This document shows, in pieces, positions 8,328 through 16,232 of a stretch of DNA of 64,000 nucleotides. Position numbers and translations under genes: made by a program. The notes under the pieces were generated by a model. The model had not been told where the DNA came from and did no database searches. It saw only the letters and a program-made list of their open reading frames with translations. Numbering within the stretch: position 1 is the stretch's first letter; each line of letters opens with the position of its first letter. This DNA comes from Chitinophaga sp. sic0106. GTDB taxonomy: Bacteria > Bacteroidota > Bacteroidia > Chitinophagales > Chitinophagaceae. The DNA lies in NCBI RefSeq assembly GCF_019219075.1, contig NZ_JAHUWJ010000012.1, positions 124,001 to 188,000 on the forward strand. The letters are read 5' to 3'.

Positions 8328-8891
8328 ATGTTCACTCCTGCAACTTTTGTTTACCTGTTATGGCTGGCATCTGAAATCATTTTAAACCGCATAATGCGCG
8401 GTAGTAGTTCCGACAAACAGCGGAAAGACAGCGGCAGCCTGGTCATCATCTGGGTGGTGATAATCGTGAGCCTGGTAGCTGCCGGCAATATTGCCGCTCT
8501 CAATCGCACCCCTATCTGCCAATCCTATACGACGATGTTGTACACTGGCCTGGTAACTATATTATTGGGCGTAGCCTTGCGCCTGGCAGCGGTGCTGTCT
8601 CTCGGAAAATATTTTACTGTAGCAGTAAGAATCCGCGAAGGCCACCAGGTAAAAACAGATGGTATGTACAAACTGGTCCGTCATCCCTCCTATGCCGCAT
8701 CCCTGCTATCGTTTATTGGCTATGGCATCAGCCTCAACAACTGGTTCAGCCTGGCAGTGACGGTGATTCCGGTATTTGCAGCATTCATTTACCGGATGAA
8801 TGTAGAGGAAAAAGTACTATTAGAAAATTTCGGACAGGAGTATAGCGATTATATGGAAAGGACGAAACGACTGGTGCCTTTTGTGTATTAA
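8328..8891 (+). CDS. Isoprenylcysteine carboxyl methyltransferase (ICMT)-family membrane protein
   Basis: The 187-residue integral membrane protein has about four to five hydrophobic segments. The C-terminal half carries the ICMT-family signature: DGMYKLVRHPSYAASLL (the RHP...Y SAM-binding box), then a hydrophobic hairpin, then RMNVEEKVLLENFGQEY. This family transfers methyl from S-adenosylmethionine. In bacteria the substrates are mostly unknown and are not prenylated cysteines. It stands alone with its own terminator. Confidence 0.88.
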   Translation: MFTPATFVYLLWLASEIILNRIMRGSSSDKQRKDSGSLVIIWVVIIVSLVAAGNIAALNRTPICQSYTTMLYTGLVTILLGVALRLAAVLSLGKYFTVAVRIREGHQVKTDGMYKLVRHPSYAASLLSFIGYGISLNNWFSLAVTVIPVFAAFIYRMNVEEKVLLENFGQEYSDYMERTKRLVPFVY

Positions 8892-8922
8892 ATCTCTCCC
8901 TAAAAAAACTAATTAAATGATA

Positions 8923-8945
8923 AAAGGCACCATGACGGTGCCTTT
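8923..8945. terminator. Bidirectional terminator
   Basis: AAAGGCACC at 8923-8931 and GGTGCCTTT at 8937-8945 form a 9 bp perfect stem with a 5-base loop. It lies between the convergent methyltransferase and SusD genes. Confidence 0.85.
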
Positions 8946-8960
8946 CATCATACTGAAAAT

Positions 8961-10463
8961 TTATAAATTCGGATTATTCTGTACTTCCGATATCGGAATA
9001 GAGAACAGGTAATAATTGCTTTGCGGCACAAACACGGTACCATCAGGGAAGCGCAGCGTTCTGTGTCCTTTTGCTTTTACCTGCTTGAAAGTACCATTAC
9101 CTCTAGGTACATTTATCACGGAGTCAGTACCGTCATAAGCCGTAAAGGCCTTACGCACCACAGTTCCGTTGGTTCGGATGATATCAGACAGTGAAAATCC
9201 TTCACCCCATAACTCCTTACGGCGTTCTACCAGGATGGTGTCAATGATGTTGCCGGTGCCTGCCACATAGTTGTAGGCAGTACGGGCGCTACGCAGCTCA
9301 TTCAGCTTAGTGGCCGCGGCGCCGGTATTACCTGCACGGGCATAGGCTTCTGCTTCTATCAGCGCCATTTCGCCGGAGCGCATCAGCACAAAATCTCCTA
9401 TCAGCGCAGTTTCATCACGGAAACGGAATTTCTTGTATCTCAGGAAACCTTCCTGAGATGGCAGCGTATCCCAGTCAAATAATTTCGTACGTACGTCCCC
9501 GTTATCAAAGAAATTTTTGAAAAACGGATCAGCCATAAAGCTGAAGTAGTAAGACCCTGGTGAACTCACGTCCAGGAAGTGGAAATTATAGCTCGCATTG
9601 CTCTGGTTGGGCGTTTGCGGATGTCCCCAGATCCATTCAGGATTGCTTACATCGTTAAAGCCTTTACCATAATCGTCTGCCGACATCAGCGGATATCCGT
9701 TACGTGCTGCAGCCGCTTTCTGCTGCGCCAGCGTCCACTGCTGTGTTTGCAGGTAGGCACGTGCCAGCAGTCCTTCTACCACATTGATATCGATTTTATA
9801 TTTCTTACTGGCATCACCGCGACTATAACCTTGCACCAATGGCTCTGCTGCGAGCAAGTCGGCAATTGCCTGATCGTACACCTGCTTGATGGTAGAACGG
9901 GGATTTCCTTTGGTATCCGGCGTTGTAGGCGTCAGATAAATTGGAACAGCTTTCGCGTTTGGATCTACAATCGGATTAAACTGGTAGTAAGAAGCCAGCG
10001 TCAGGTAGCACATGCCACGCAGGGCGTAGGCTTGCCCTTTGAGCCGCGCTTTCTGGGTTTCATCGCCGGTAACACCGTCAACACGGGTGATGACGCTGTT
10101 CGCATTATCGATTACTTTATATAGAATAGTCCAGTAGGCACTCACCCGGTTCTTAGTATTATCTACCATTTCCACAAACGTATAGGCGTCACGTAAACCA
10201 TATTTGGTAGTGATGGCTACATCGCTGCCCATAGCATCACTGGCGCGGAGAATGGAGGTATAACCCGGCACAGCAAAGGTGAAGAAAGTTTCCATGGCGT
10301 AGGACCAGGTACCATTAATCACTGTCTCTACGTTATCAGCGGTGGTGAACACCTGTTCTTCAGGCACCTGGTTAGTAGGATTCTGATCCAGGAAACTCTT
10401 GCTGCACGATGCCAGCAAGCCGGTACTTAATATGGCGGTAAGAATATATCTGTTCTTTTTCAT
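8961..10463 (-). CDS. SusD/RagB-family nutrient-binding outer-membrane lipoprotein
   Basis: The 500-residue protein begins with a signal peptide and lipobox (LLASC, cysteine about residue 20). SusD features follow: SFLDQNPTNQVPEEQVF near the N-terminus, a TPR-like helical core (GQAYALRGMCYLTLASYYQ, ~150), and the C-terminal ERRKELWGEGFSLSDIIR box. It forms the lid over the SusC barrel and captures the oligosaccharide or other ligand at the cell surface. It is 10 bases downstream of its SusC partner. No glycoside hydrolase or regulator gene is adjacent, so the substrate cannot be named. Confidence 0.95.
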   Translation of the reverse strand: MKKNRYILTAILSTGLLASCSKSFLDQNPTNQVPEEQVFTTADNVETVINGTWSYAMETFFTFAVPGYTSILRASDAMGSDVAITTKYGLRDAYTFVEMVDNTKNRVSAYWTILYKVIDNANSVITRVDGVTGDETQKARLKGQAYALRGMCYLTLASYYQFNPIVDPNAKAVPIYLTPTTPDTKGNPRSTIKQVYDQAIADLLAAEPLVQGYSRGDASKKYKIDINVVEGLLARAYLQTQQWTLAQQKAAAARNGYPLMSADDYGKGFNDVSNPEWIWGHPQTPNQSNASYNFHFLDVSSPGSYYFSFMADPFFKNFFDNGDVRTKLFDWDTLPSQEGFLRYKKFRFRDETALIGDFVLMRSGEMALIEAEAYARAGNTGAAATKLNELRSARTAYNYVAGTGNIIDTILVERRKELWGEGFSLSDIIRTNGTVVRKAFTAYDGTDSVINVPRGNGTFKQVKAKGHRTLRFPDGTVFVPQSNYYLFSIPISEVQNNPNL

Positions 10464-10473
10464 GGTTCAGTTT

Positions 10474-13400
10474 TTAGAAGCTAAGGTTAATACCTGCAGA
10501 TACGGATTTGATAGCCGGATAACGGTAGTAGGTAACACCACCAATAGCCTGCTCAGGGTCCATTCCTTTGTGATTGTAGATAGTGATGAGGTTCTCCCCC
10601 TGCACATATACCGTAATGCCGTTCAGGTGTGCTTTGTCCATCAGGGCTTTTGGCAGCTGATAGCTCAGGTTCACCGTTTTCAGACGTGCGTAGGATGCAT
10701 CGTAGAGGAAGCGGGTGGAAGCACTGGTCCAGTTGGTATTGTTGGTAGTGAGTGCAGGCACATCTGTTTTGGTGTTCTCTGGTGTCCAGCGGTTCAGCAT
10801 TTCAGCGGACCATGCGCGACCAAAGTTATTACCGGTGTGCATCAGGAACGGATAATCGTTGTCGAGGATTTTTCCGCCCAGGCTATATGCCCACATAAAG
10901 GAGAACGACAGTCCTTTATAGCTGAAAGAGTTGTTGATACCACCGTACAGATCAGGCAGGGCTGAACCGGAGTAAGCCAGGGTGCCGGCAGCATAGTTGG
11001 AGGTAGTGGACTTATTACCGTTCGCATCGATTACATACCACAATGGCGCACCCGTTTTTTCATCTACACCGGCCCATTGACGCAGGTAAAATTCATAAAT
11101 AGACTGGCCTTCCATCAGCTTTTTGGTTCCGCTGATAATTTCTTTTTGCGGGAGAGATGTAACGACGTTCTTATAATGAGTCATATTCAGTTCCACGGTC
11201 CAGTTGAAATCGGCCGTACTCACTGGTACACCTCTTAAGGTGATATCAACGCCCCTGTTGCGCAATGCGCCAATGTTTCTGGCGATGGACGGGTAACCGG
11301 TAGAAGGCGCCAGTGGCTGCTGATACAGGAGGTCTTTGGATTTACGTTCAAAGAACTCGACGGTACCACCAAAGCGGTTGTTGAACATGGACCAGTCCAC
11401 CCCTACGTTGAAGTTGAGGTTCGTTTCCCATTTCAGGTTGCTGTTGGCGAGGGTATCGCGGTAGGTACCACCTTCACCGAGGTTGCTGTTTACAACATAG
11501 AGGGCTTTATAACCGTAGAAAGATCCAAGGTTATCATTTCCCTGTGCACCGTAACTGGCGCGGAGTGTCAGGAGGTCGAGCCATTTGGTGTTTTTCAGCC
11601 AGGCCTCCTCCGTCATTTTCCAGGAACCACCGAGCGACCAGAAAGTACCCCAGCGGCGGTCAGGAGAGAAACGGGAGGAGCCGTCGCGGCGCAATGAGCC
11701 CGAGAAGAAATACTTTCCTTTATAATCATATTCCGCACGGGAGAGGTAACTGGAAATGCTGGTAGCATCGGAGTAACCGGTGAAGCCCAGCAGTACAGAG
11801 GCATCAGCAGGCTCGTCGAGTCCCGGCAGGGAGAAACCGGAACGGTTACCATCAATGAAGGTAAACTGGTATTTATAGGCTTCCTGACCGGCGAGGAGAC
11901 TGATATGATGTTTTTCCTGGAAGGTTTTATCGTAGGTAAAAATGTTGTTCCATGTCCAGCTGAAAGTGCGGTAGCTGCCACGATCCACGGTACCACCAAT
12001 GGAGGCATCGAAGCCCAGGGTCGGGTTGGTGTAGTCGTGTGTCATGCGCTGCGTATAGTCGGCACTGTAAGTGGTTTTAAATTTCAGCTGGTCCCAGATG
12101 GTTGCTTCGCCGTATACGCGGGCGGAGATATCATCACGCTTAACGTTATGTTTATCAATATCGGCGGTTTGCACCAGGTTGGTGTTGGGATTGCTGGCGC
12201 TTGGGCGATAGGCACCGTAATCGAATACCTTGTTGCCGGCGGCGTCCAGTGTGTAGGCACCGGTGGTGGCGTCGCGTTTATAAATCGGGTAAAAGGATGG
12301 CATGAGTCGGCCGTAGTTCACATAGTTATCAGAGCGACTATCTTCGGAAGGCGGCGCCTGCTGATCAGAATGGGCTCCTGCGAGGTTGAGTCCTACTTTA
12401 AGCCATTTTTTGGCATCCAGTTCTACGTTGGAGCGTACGGTATAGCGTTTAAAACCTGAGCCGAGGTAGATACCCTGATCATCGAGGTAGCCGCCGGCGA
12501 TGTAGTAGCGTGATTTTTCGCTGGTACCGCTGATGTTGAGATCGGCCTGGGTGCGGTGGCCGGTGCGTTGCATGGCGTTGTCCCAGTCGTCGCTCCAGAG
12601 GGTATGTGCACCTTGTACCAATTTACCGTCTGTACCTACCGGCTCCGGATAGGCGGTACCGTAAGGGTTGATGCCGAGGTCGCCCACTACGTTAGAGCTG
12701 GCGCTGGCGGCGGCTTGTGCAGGAGTGAGACCATTGGTAAGCCCCGTATTGCGGAGTGCTTCCCAGTAGCTGCGGAAGTAATCGTCCGTACCCATTGTTT
12801 TATAGTTGTCCACTGCGCGTTTGGAGTAACCCTGGCTGATGCGTGCATCGATGGTGGTTCCTTGTCCTTTTCCTTTTTTGGTAGTGATGATGATGACACC
12901 GTTCGCTCCGCGGGAGCCGTAGAGGGCGCTGGAGGCAGCATCCTTCAATACAGAAATAGACTCGATGTCGGTAGGGTTGATAGCGTTGATACTACCGGAG
13001 TAAGGCGCGCCATCAACTACGTATAAAGGATCAGAGGAGGCGTTGATGGAACCTACCCCGCGGATGCGGATGGTCGCATCTGTCCCTGGCTGACCGCTCT
13101 GGGCGGTGCTTTGCACGCCGGCTACCTGTCCCTGCAGGCCACGGGATACGCTGGAGATCTGTCTGTTTTCTAATGCATCACCTTTGATGGTAGCTACAGA
13201 ACCCGTCAGGGAGTTCTTTTTGCCGGTACCGTAGGCGATCACTACTACTTCGTCGATATCTTTACTGGAAGAGGCGAGGTCTACACGTATAGGCGTGGAA
13301 GTTATGCCTATTTCCTGCGGGGTCATCCCTACATAACTCACCACCAGGGTGGTGGCTGCCGCGTCTTTTACTTCCAGTTTAAAGGAGCCATCCGGGCCGG

Positions 13401-13560
13401 TAGCAGTACCGTTGGAGGTGCCTTTTACTACAATGGTAGCGCCGGGAAGCGGTTCTTTATCCCTGGCCGAGTATACCGTACCCGTAACGGTGCGTGTTTG
13501 TGCGAATCCGGTTAGCGGACCTAACAACACGATCATAATGACTAATAAGCGTTGTAGCAT
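10474..13560 (-). CDS. SusC/RagA TonB-linked outer-membrane transporter
   Basis: I chose the ATG at 13560 because it opens a signal peptide (MLQRLLVIMIVLLGPLTGFAQ); an in-frame ATG at 13647 would add 29 hydrophilic residues. The resulting 1028 residues comprise a CarboxypepD-regulatory-like domain (TRTVTGTVYSARDKEPLPGA...), a TonB-dependent plug with the LYVVDGAPYSG and SVLKDAASSALYGSRGANGVI boxes, and a 22-strand type barrel ending in a C-terminal aromatic (NLSF). It lacks an STN domain, so it is not an anti-sigma-linked transducer. It pairs with the SusD gene downstream. Transcription likely starts far upstream, at the promoter near 13831-13861. Confidence 0.95.
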   Translation of the reverse strand: MLQRLLVIMIVLLGPLTGFAQTRTVTGTVYSARDKEPLPGATIVVKGTSNGTATGPDGSFKLEVKDAAATTLVVSYVGMTPQEIGITSTPIRVDLASSSKDIDEVVVIAYGTGKKNSLTGSVATIKGDALENRQISSVSRGLQGQVAGVQSTAQSGQPGTDATIRIRGVGSINASSDPLYVVDGAPYSGSINAINPTDIESISVLKDAASSALYGSRGANGVIIITTKKGKGQGTTIDARISQGYSKRAVDNYKTMGTDDYFRSYWEALRNTGLTNGLTPAQAAASASSNVVGDLGINPYGTAYPEPVGTDGKLVQGAHTLWSDDWDNAMQRTGHRTQADLNISGTSEKSRYYIAGGYLDDQGIYLGSGFKRYTVRSNVELDAKKWLKVGLNLAGAHSDQQAPPSEDSRSDNYVNYGRLMPSFYPIYKRDATTGAYTLDAAGNKVFDYGAYRPSASNPNTNLVQTADIDKHNVKRDDISARVYGEATIWDQLKFKTTYSADYTQRMTHDYTNPTLGFDASIGGTVDRGSYRTFSWTWNNIFTYDKTFQEKHHISLLAGQEAYKYQFTFIDGNRSGFSLPGLDEPADASVLLGFTGYSDATSISSYLSRAEYDYKGKYFFSGSLRRDGSSRFSPDRRWGTFWSLGGSWKMTEEAWLKNTKWLDLLTLRASYGAQGNDNLGSFYGYKALYVVNSNLGEGGTYRDTLANSNLKWETNLNFNVGVDWSMFNNRFGGTVEFFERKSKDLLYQQPLAPSTGYPSIARNIGALRNRGVDITLRGVPVSTADFNWTVELNMTHYKNVVTSLPQKEIISGTKKLMEGQSIYEFYLRQWAGVDEKTGAPLWYVIDANGNKSTTSNYAAGTLAYSGSALPDLYGGINNSFSYKGLSFSFMWAYSLGGKILDNDYPFLMHTGNNFGRAWSAEMLNRWTPENTKTDVPALTTNNTNWTSASTRFLYDASYARLKTVNLSYQLPKALMDKAHLNGITVYVQGENLITIYNHKGMDPEQAIGGVTYYRYPAIKSVSAGINLSF

Positions 13561-13830
13561 AAGATGATGATTAAGGAGGTTTAGCTGAGTAATTTTTGCA
13601 ATAGCGGTCTGTTCGCTGTCACGCAAGCGTACAGCGGCACAAGCCATGTTCCCGTTATGGTCGCAGTTATTTGTTTGTGTGGTTATTCAGTATCAACAGG
13701 TCATTCGCGCGCAGCAACACGACGCACATACAAAACTGTGAGGTTGGTTCAATCTAAGATAAAGGCTGTTCTGTTTCCGTTTCATTCGTTTCTTTTTAAT
13801 ATCCTATAAATCCTATAGACTAATGGGACG
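13561..13830 (-). other. Long untranslated leader of the SusC/SusD operon
   Basis: No convincing gene occupies this stretch. If the promoter at 13831-13861 is used, the susC mRNA has a leader of roughly 260 bases. It contains a compact hairpin at 13614-13636 (CGCTGT/ACAGCG enclosing ACGC/GCGT with one bulge). I recognise no known riboswitch. Confidence 0.45.
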
Positions 13831-13861
13831 CAAAGCTAGTGGAATATCTGATAACAACAAA
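13831..13861 (-). promoter_or_regulatory. Bacteroidota-type promoter for the SusC/SusD operon
   Basis: On the minus strand TTTG (13861-13858) is followed 19 bases later by TAGCTTTG (13838-13831). Both elements and the spacing fit the TTTG-N19-TAnnTTTG consensus. It is the best-formed promoter in the window. Confidence 0.65.
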
Positions 13862-13882
13862 AGAAATGTTAAAAAAGTTTCA

Positions 13883-13992
13883 GAACTACCTGCCATGGCT
13901 CATCAGCAGCACCACACCACTGCGTCTAGCCTTTGCCATGTATGGTTCCTCACCGGCACCCGGAACTACCTGCCATGGCTCATCAGCAGCAC
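13883..13992. repeat. 30-base direct repeat around a gene end
   Basis: The 30 bases at 13883-13912 recur exactly at 13963-13992, 80 bases apart. The second copy covers the last codons and stop codon (TAG, 13966-13968) of the transporter gene. The first lies beyond the stop. The flanking sequence differs, so only this block is duplicated. Confidence 0.9.
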
Positions 13993-15684
13993 TATAATCA
14001 CTCCCGAAGTTGTGAGTGTGATATTAGCCACTGCATATGCTACGGTATACCCCAGTGCGGGCACTTTGCTATTGAGCGCGTCCTGCACTGCCAGCAGCGG
14101 GGCCGACTCATCATGCGCACCGGCGCAGGCACCCAGGCCAATTGCCGGATGAAACTTGAAAACGTATTTGGATAAAAACAGCGCCAGCACCATCGGGGTA
14201 AGACTCAGCACTATACCTGCCAGGAAGAGGGTGATCCCTTCCTGCCGCAGGCCGGTTAAAAAGCCTTCGCTTGAGGTAAGCCCTACGATGGCGATGAAAA
14301 CATGCAGTCCCAGTTTGGTGAGCACCCATTGGGAAGATGGCGGGATAAAACCGAAGGTTGGCCTTGCACTGCGCAGCCAGCCAAAAAACAAACCGGCAAT
14401 AAGGGAACCGCCGCTGGTACTGAGTTCTATCGGCACCTTACCAATATGCCAGGTGAGCGCGCCCACCAATGTACCCACCACAATACCTCCTGCCAGGTAT
14501 ACGATATCCGTTTCTACGCCTGTCTTTTCCTTGAAGCCCAGGAAAGTAATGGCGCGGTCAATATCTTCCTGGATACCTACCAGCTCCAGCACATCACCTT
14601 TTACAAAAGTCGTAAGCGGCGATAAAGGGATTTCTATACCAGCCCTGGTGAGCTTACGGATACTGATGCCTCTGAATACCGGGTTGGCAGAAAGATGCCG
14701 GATATGATGCCCTATTACATGTTTATTACGCACATATACCGTCACGTCCTGCACAGGAAACGTCAGCAGTTCTACATCCGCTACTTCCTTACCGAGCAGC
14801 GGATCTGCCCCGATGGCCGAAACCCGTTGCCCACCTACTGCCACTATATCTCCCGGACGTAAAATAAAATCCGGACTGATAGCTATTAATTTGCCCTCCC
14901 TGCGTACCCGCAGCACCCATAGAATGCGGCTGTTGCTTTTGAGCACATCTTCCAGTGCGGAAACGGCAGTGCCATCCCCTACGCTGTCTTTACTCAGGAG
15001 GTACGCCCTGAACGATACCTGGTCGAATGCATTGTTGATGCCTCCCTCCTCCTCGTCACTACTACCTTCTGCGAGTTCGGCCTCGAGCTTTTTAGTTTCT
15101 TCTATCAGTTTGGCGCGGCTGCCGGACATAAACCAGGGGCCTATTACCGACAGGAACCAGCTGGTACCTGCCGTACCAAAAATATACGTCACCGCATAAG
15201 CCACGGGGATCTGATCCAGGAAACGGTCTTTCTCTACCTGGGAGATATTTAAGTCTTTAATACTGTTCGATGCCACGCCGATAATAGCCGAGCAGGTATT
15301 GGCGCCGGACATAAAACCAGCGGCGGTACCTACTTCAAATTTCAGCAGCGAGGAAATGCCCCAGCAAAGCATCAGGCTGAATACGCAAACAATAAACGAG
15401 AATGCGGCAATGGGCATTCCATCTTTTTTCAGCGCCTGAAAAAATTGCGGGCCAATACCATAGCCGGTGCAAAAAAGGAAGAAGAGAAAAAAGATGGCTT
15501 TAGCGCCATCAGGAATGGGAATATGATAAGTACCGATGGCGATGCCGGCGAGCAGCACACCCGTAACAGTGCCGAGGGTAAAGCCTTTGATGTGAATCTT
15601 CCCGATGCCGTAGCCAATCATGAGGGTTAGCATGACCGCTATTTCGGGGTATTTCTGCAAGGTGGAAATCAGCCATTCGAACAT
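13966..15684 (-). CDS. AspT/YidE-family transporter with two RCK_C domains
   Basis: The 572-residue membrane protein has the architecture of the aspartate:alanine exchanger family: about five membrane helices (residues 5-180), two central TrkA-C/RCK_C cytosolic domains (~215-370, with ILRPGDIVAVGG in the first and FVKGDVLELVG in the second), then five more helices. Each membrane half contains a GxGxGP/GLxxG-rich repeat, as expected for the duplicated fold. It is probably an amino-acid or dicarboxylate exchanger. The substrate cannot be read from sequence, and no decarboxylase partner is adjacent. A perfect 14 bp inverted repeat ends four bases before the start codon. The 3' end lies in a direct repeat. 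Confidence 0.9.
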   Translation of the reverse strand: MFEWLISTLQKYPEIAVMLTLMIGYGIGKIHIKGFTLGTVTGVLLAGIAIGTYHIPIPDGAKAIFFLFFLFCTGYGIGPQFFQALKKDGMPIAAFSFIVCVFSLMLCWGISSLLKFEVGTAAGFMSGANTCSAIIGVASNSIKDLNISQVEKDRFLDQIPVAYAVTYIFGTAGTSWFLSVIGPWFMSGSRAKLIEETKKLEAELAEGSSDEEEGGINNAFDQVSFRAYLLSKDSVGDGTAVSALEDVLKSNSRILWVLRVRREGKLIAISPDFILRPGDIVAVGGQRVSAIGADPLLGKEVADVELLTFPVQDVTVYVRNKHVIGHHIRHLSANPVFRGISIRKLTRAGIEIPLSPLTTFVKGDVLELVGIQEDIDRAITFLGFKEKTGVETDIVYLAGGIVVGTLVGALTWHIGKVPIELSTSGGSLIAGLFFGWLRSARPTFGFIPPSSQWVLTKLGLHVFIAIVGLTSSEGFLTGLRQEGITLFLAGIVLSLTPMVLALFLSKYVFKFHPAIGLGACAGAHDESAPLLAVQDALNSKVPALGYTVAYAVANITLTTSGVIIVLLMSHGR

Positions 15685-15688
15685 ATGA

Positions 15689-15726
15689 GATAGTTGAATT
15701 GTCGGAATAACTACAATTCAACTATC
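15689..15726 (-). promoter_or_regulatory. Perfect inverted repeat directly before transporter start
   Basis: GATAGTTGAATTGT at 15689-15702 and ACAATTCAACTATC at 15713-15726 are perfectly complementary (14 bp, 10-base loop). On the minus strand the hairpin ends 4 bases before the ATG at 15684 and has no T tract after it. It may be an rnhA terminator or a hairpin controlling translation start. Confidence 0.65.
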
Positions 15727-15749
15727 AAATTGGTTCTGTTTGCAGGAGA

Positions 15750-16211
15750 TTAACCGTTGCCGCTTTCGAAGCCGGCGTCTATAAGCCAGTTGCCGCTGTC
15801 GGCGGCCTGTGTGGCCAATTCATCGCAACGGTTGTTAAACGGATTGCTGGCGTGGCCTTTGACCCAGTTCATTTTCACTTTATGTTTTCTGTACAGGGGA
15901 ATAAATCGTGTCCAGAGGTCTTTATTTTTTTTGTCTTTGAAGCCGGTTTTTACCCAACTCCATATCCAGCCTTTTTCAATACTGTCTACCACATATTTAC
16001 TATCGGTATAAATGGAGACGTCAAGTCCGTCCCGCTTAAGGGCTTCCAATCCGGTGATTACCGCCAGCAGCTCCATCCGGTTATTGGTGGTTTTACGGTA
16101 TCCCTGCGACATTTCCTTTCTGATGTTTCCCCAGATGAGGATCACGCCGTAACCGCCGGGGCCGGGATTACCGCGTGATGCACCATCTGTATAAATAATG
16201 AGTTCAGCCAT
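15750..16211 (-). CDS. rnhA: Ribonuclease HI
   Basis: The 153-residue cytosolic enzyme degrades RNA in RNA-DNA hybrids during replication and R-loop removal. The four catalytic acids are visible: D9 (YTDGAS), E47 (NRMELLAV), D70 (YTDSKYV) and D130 (NRCDELA). The catalytic-loop H120 lies in VKGHASN. The basic protrusion (WSWVKTGFKDKKNKDLW, ~85-100) is complete, as in the E. coli type. It is 21 bases downstream of the carboxylase gene on the same strand. Confidence 0.97.
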   Translation of the reverse strand: MAELIIYTDGASRGNPGPGGYGVILIWGNIRKEMSQGYRKTTNNRMELLAVITGLEALKRDGLDVSIYTDSKYVVDSIEKGWIWSWVKTGFKDKKNKDLWTRFIPLYRKHKVKMNWVKGHASNPFNNRCDELATQAADSGNWLIDAGFESGNG

Positions 16212-16232
16212 GCGGCGAAGATAATGTTTTCA

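Noticed and set aside
13561..13647. N-terminal extension of the SusC protein from an ATG at 13647
   Set aside because: The added 29 residues are hydrophilic and would bury the signal peptide that begins at 13560.
13823..14152. Open frame on the plus strand over the direct repeat and the end of the transporter gene
   Set aside because: It is antisense to a clear gene and its protein has no family character; the repeat makes the frame look longer than chance.
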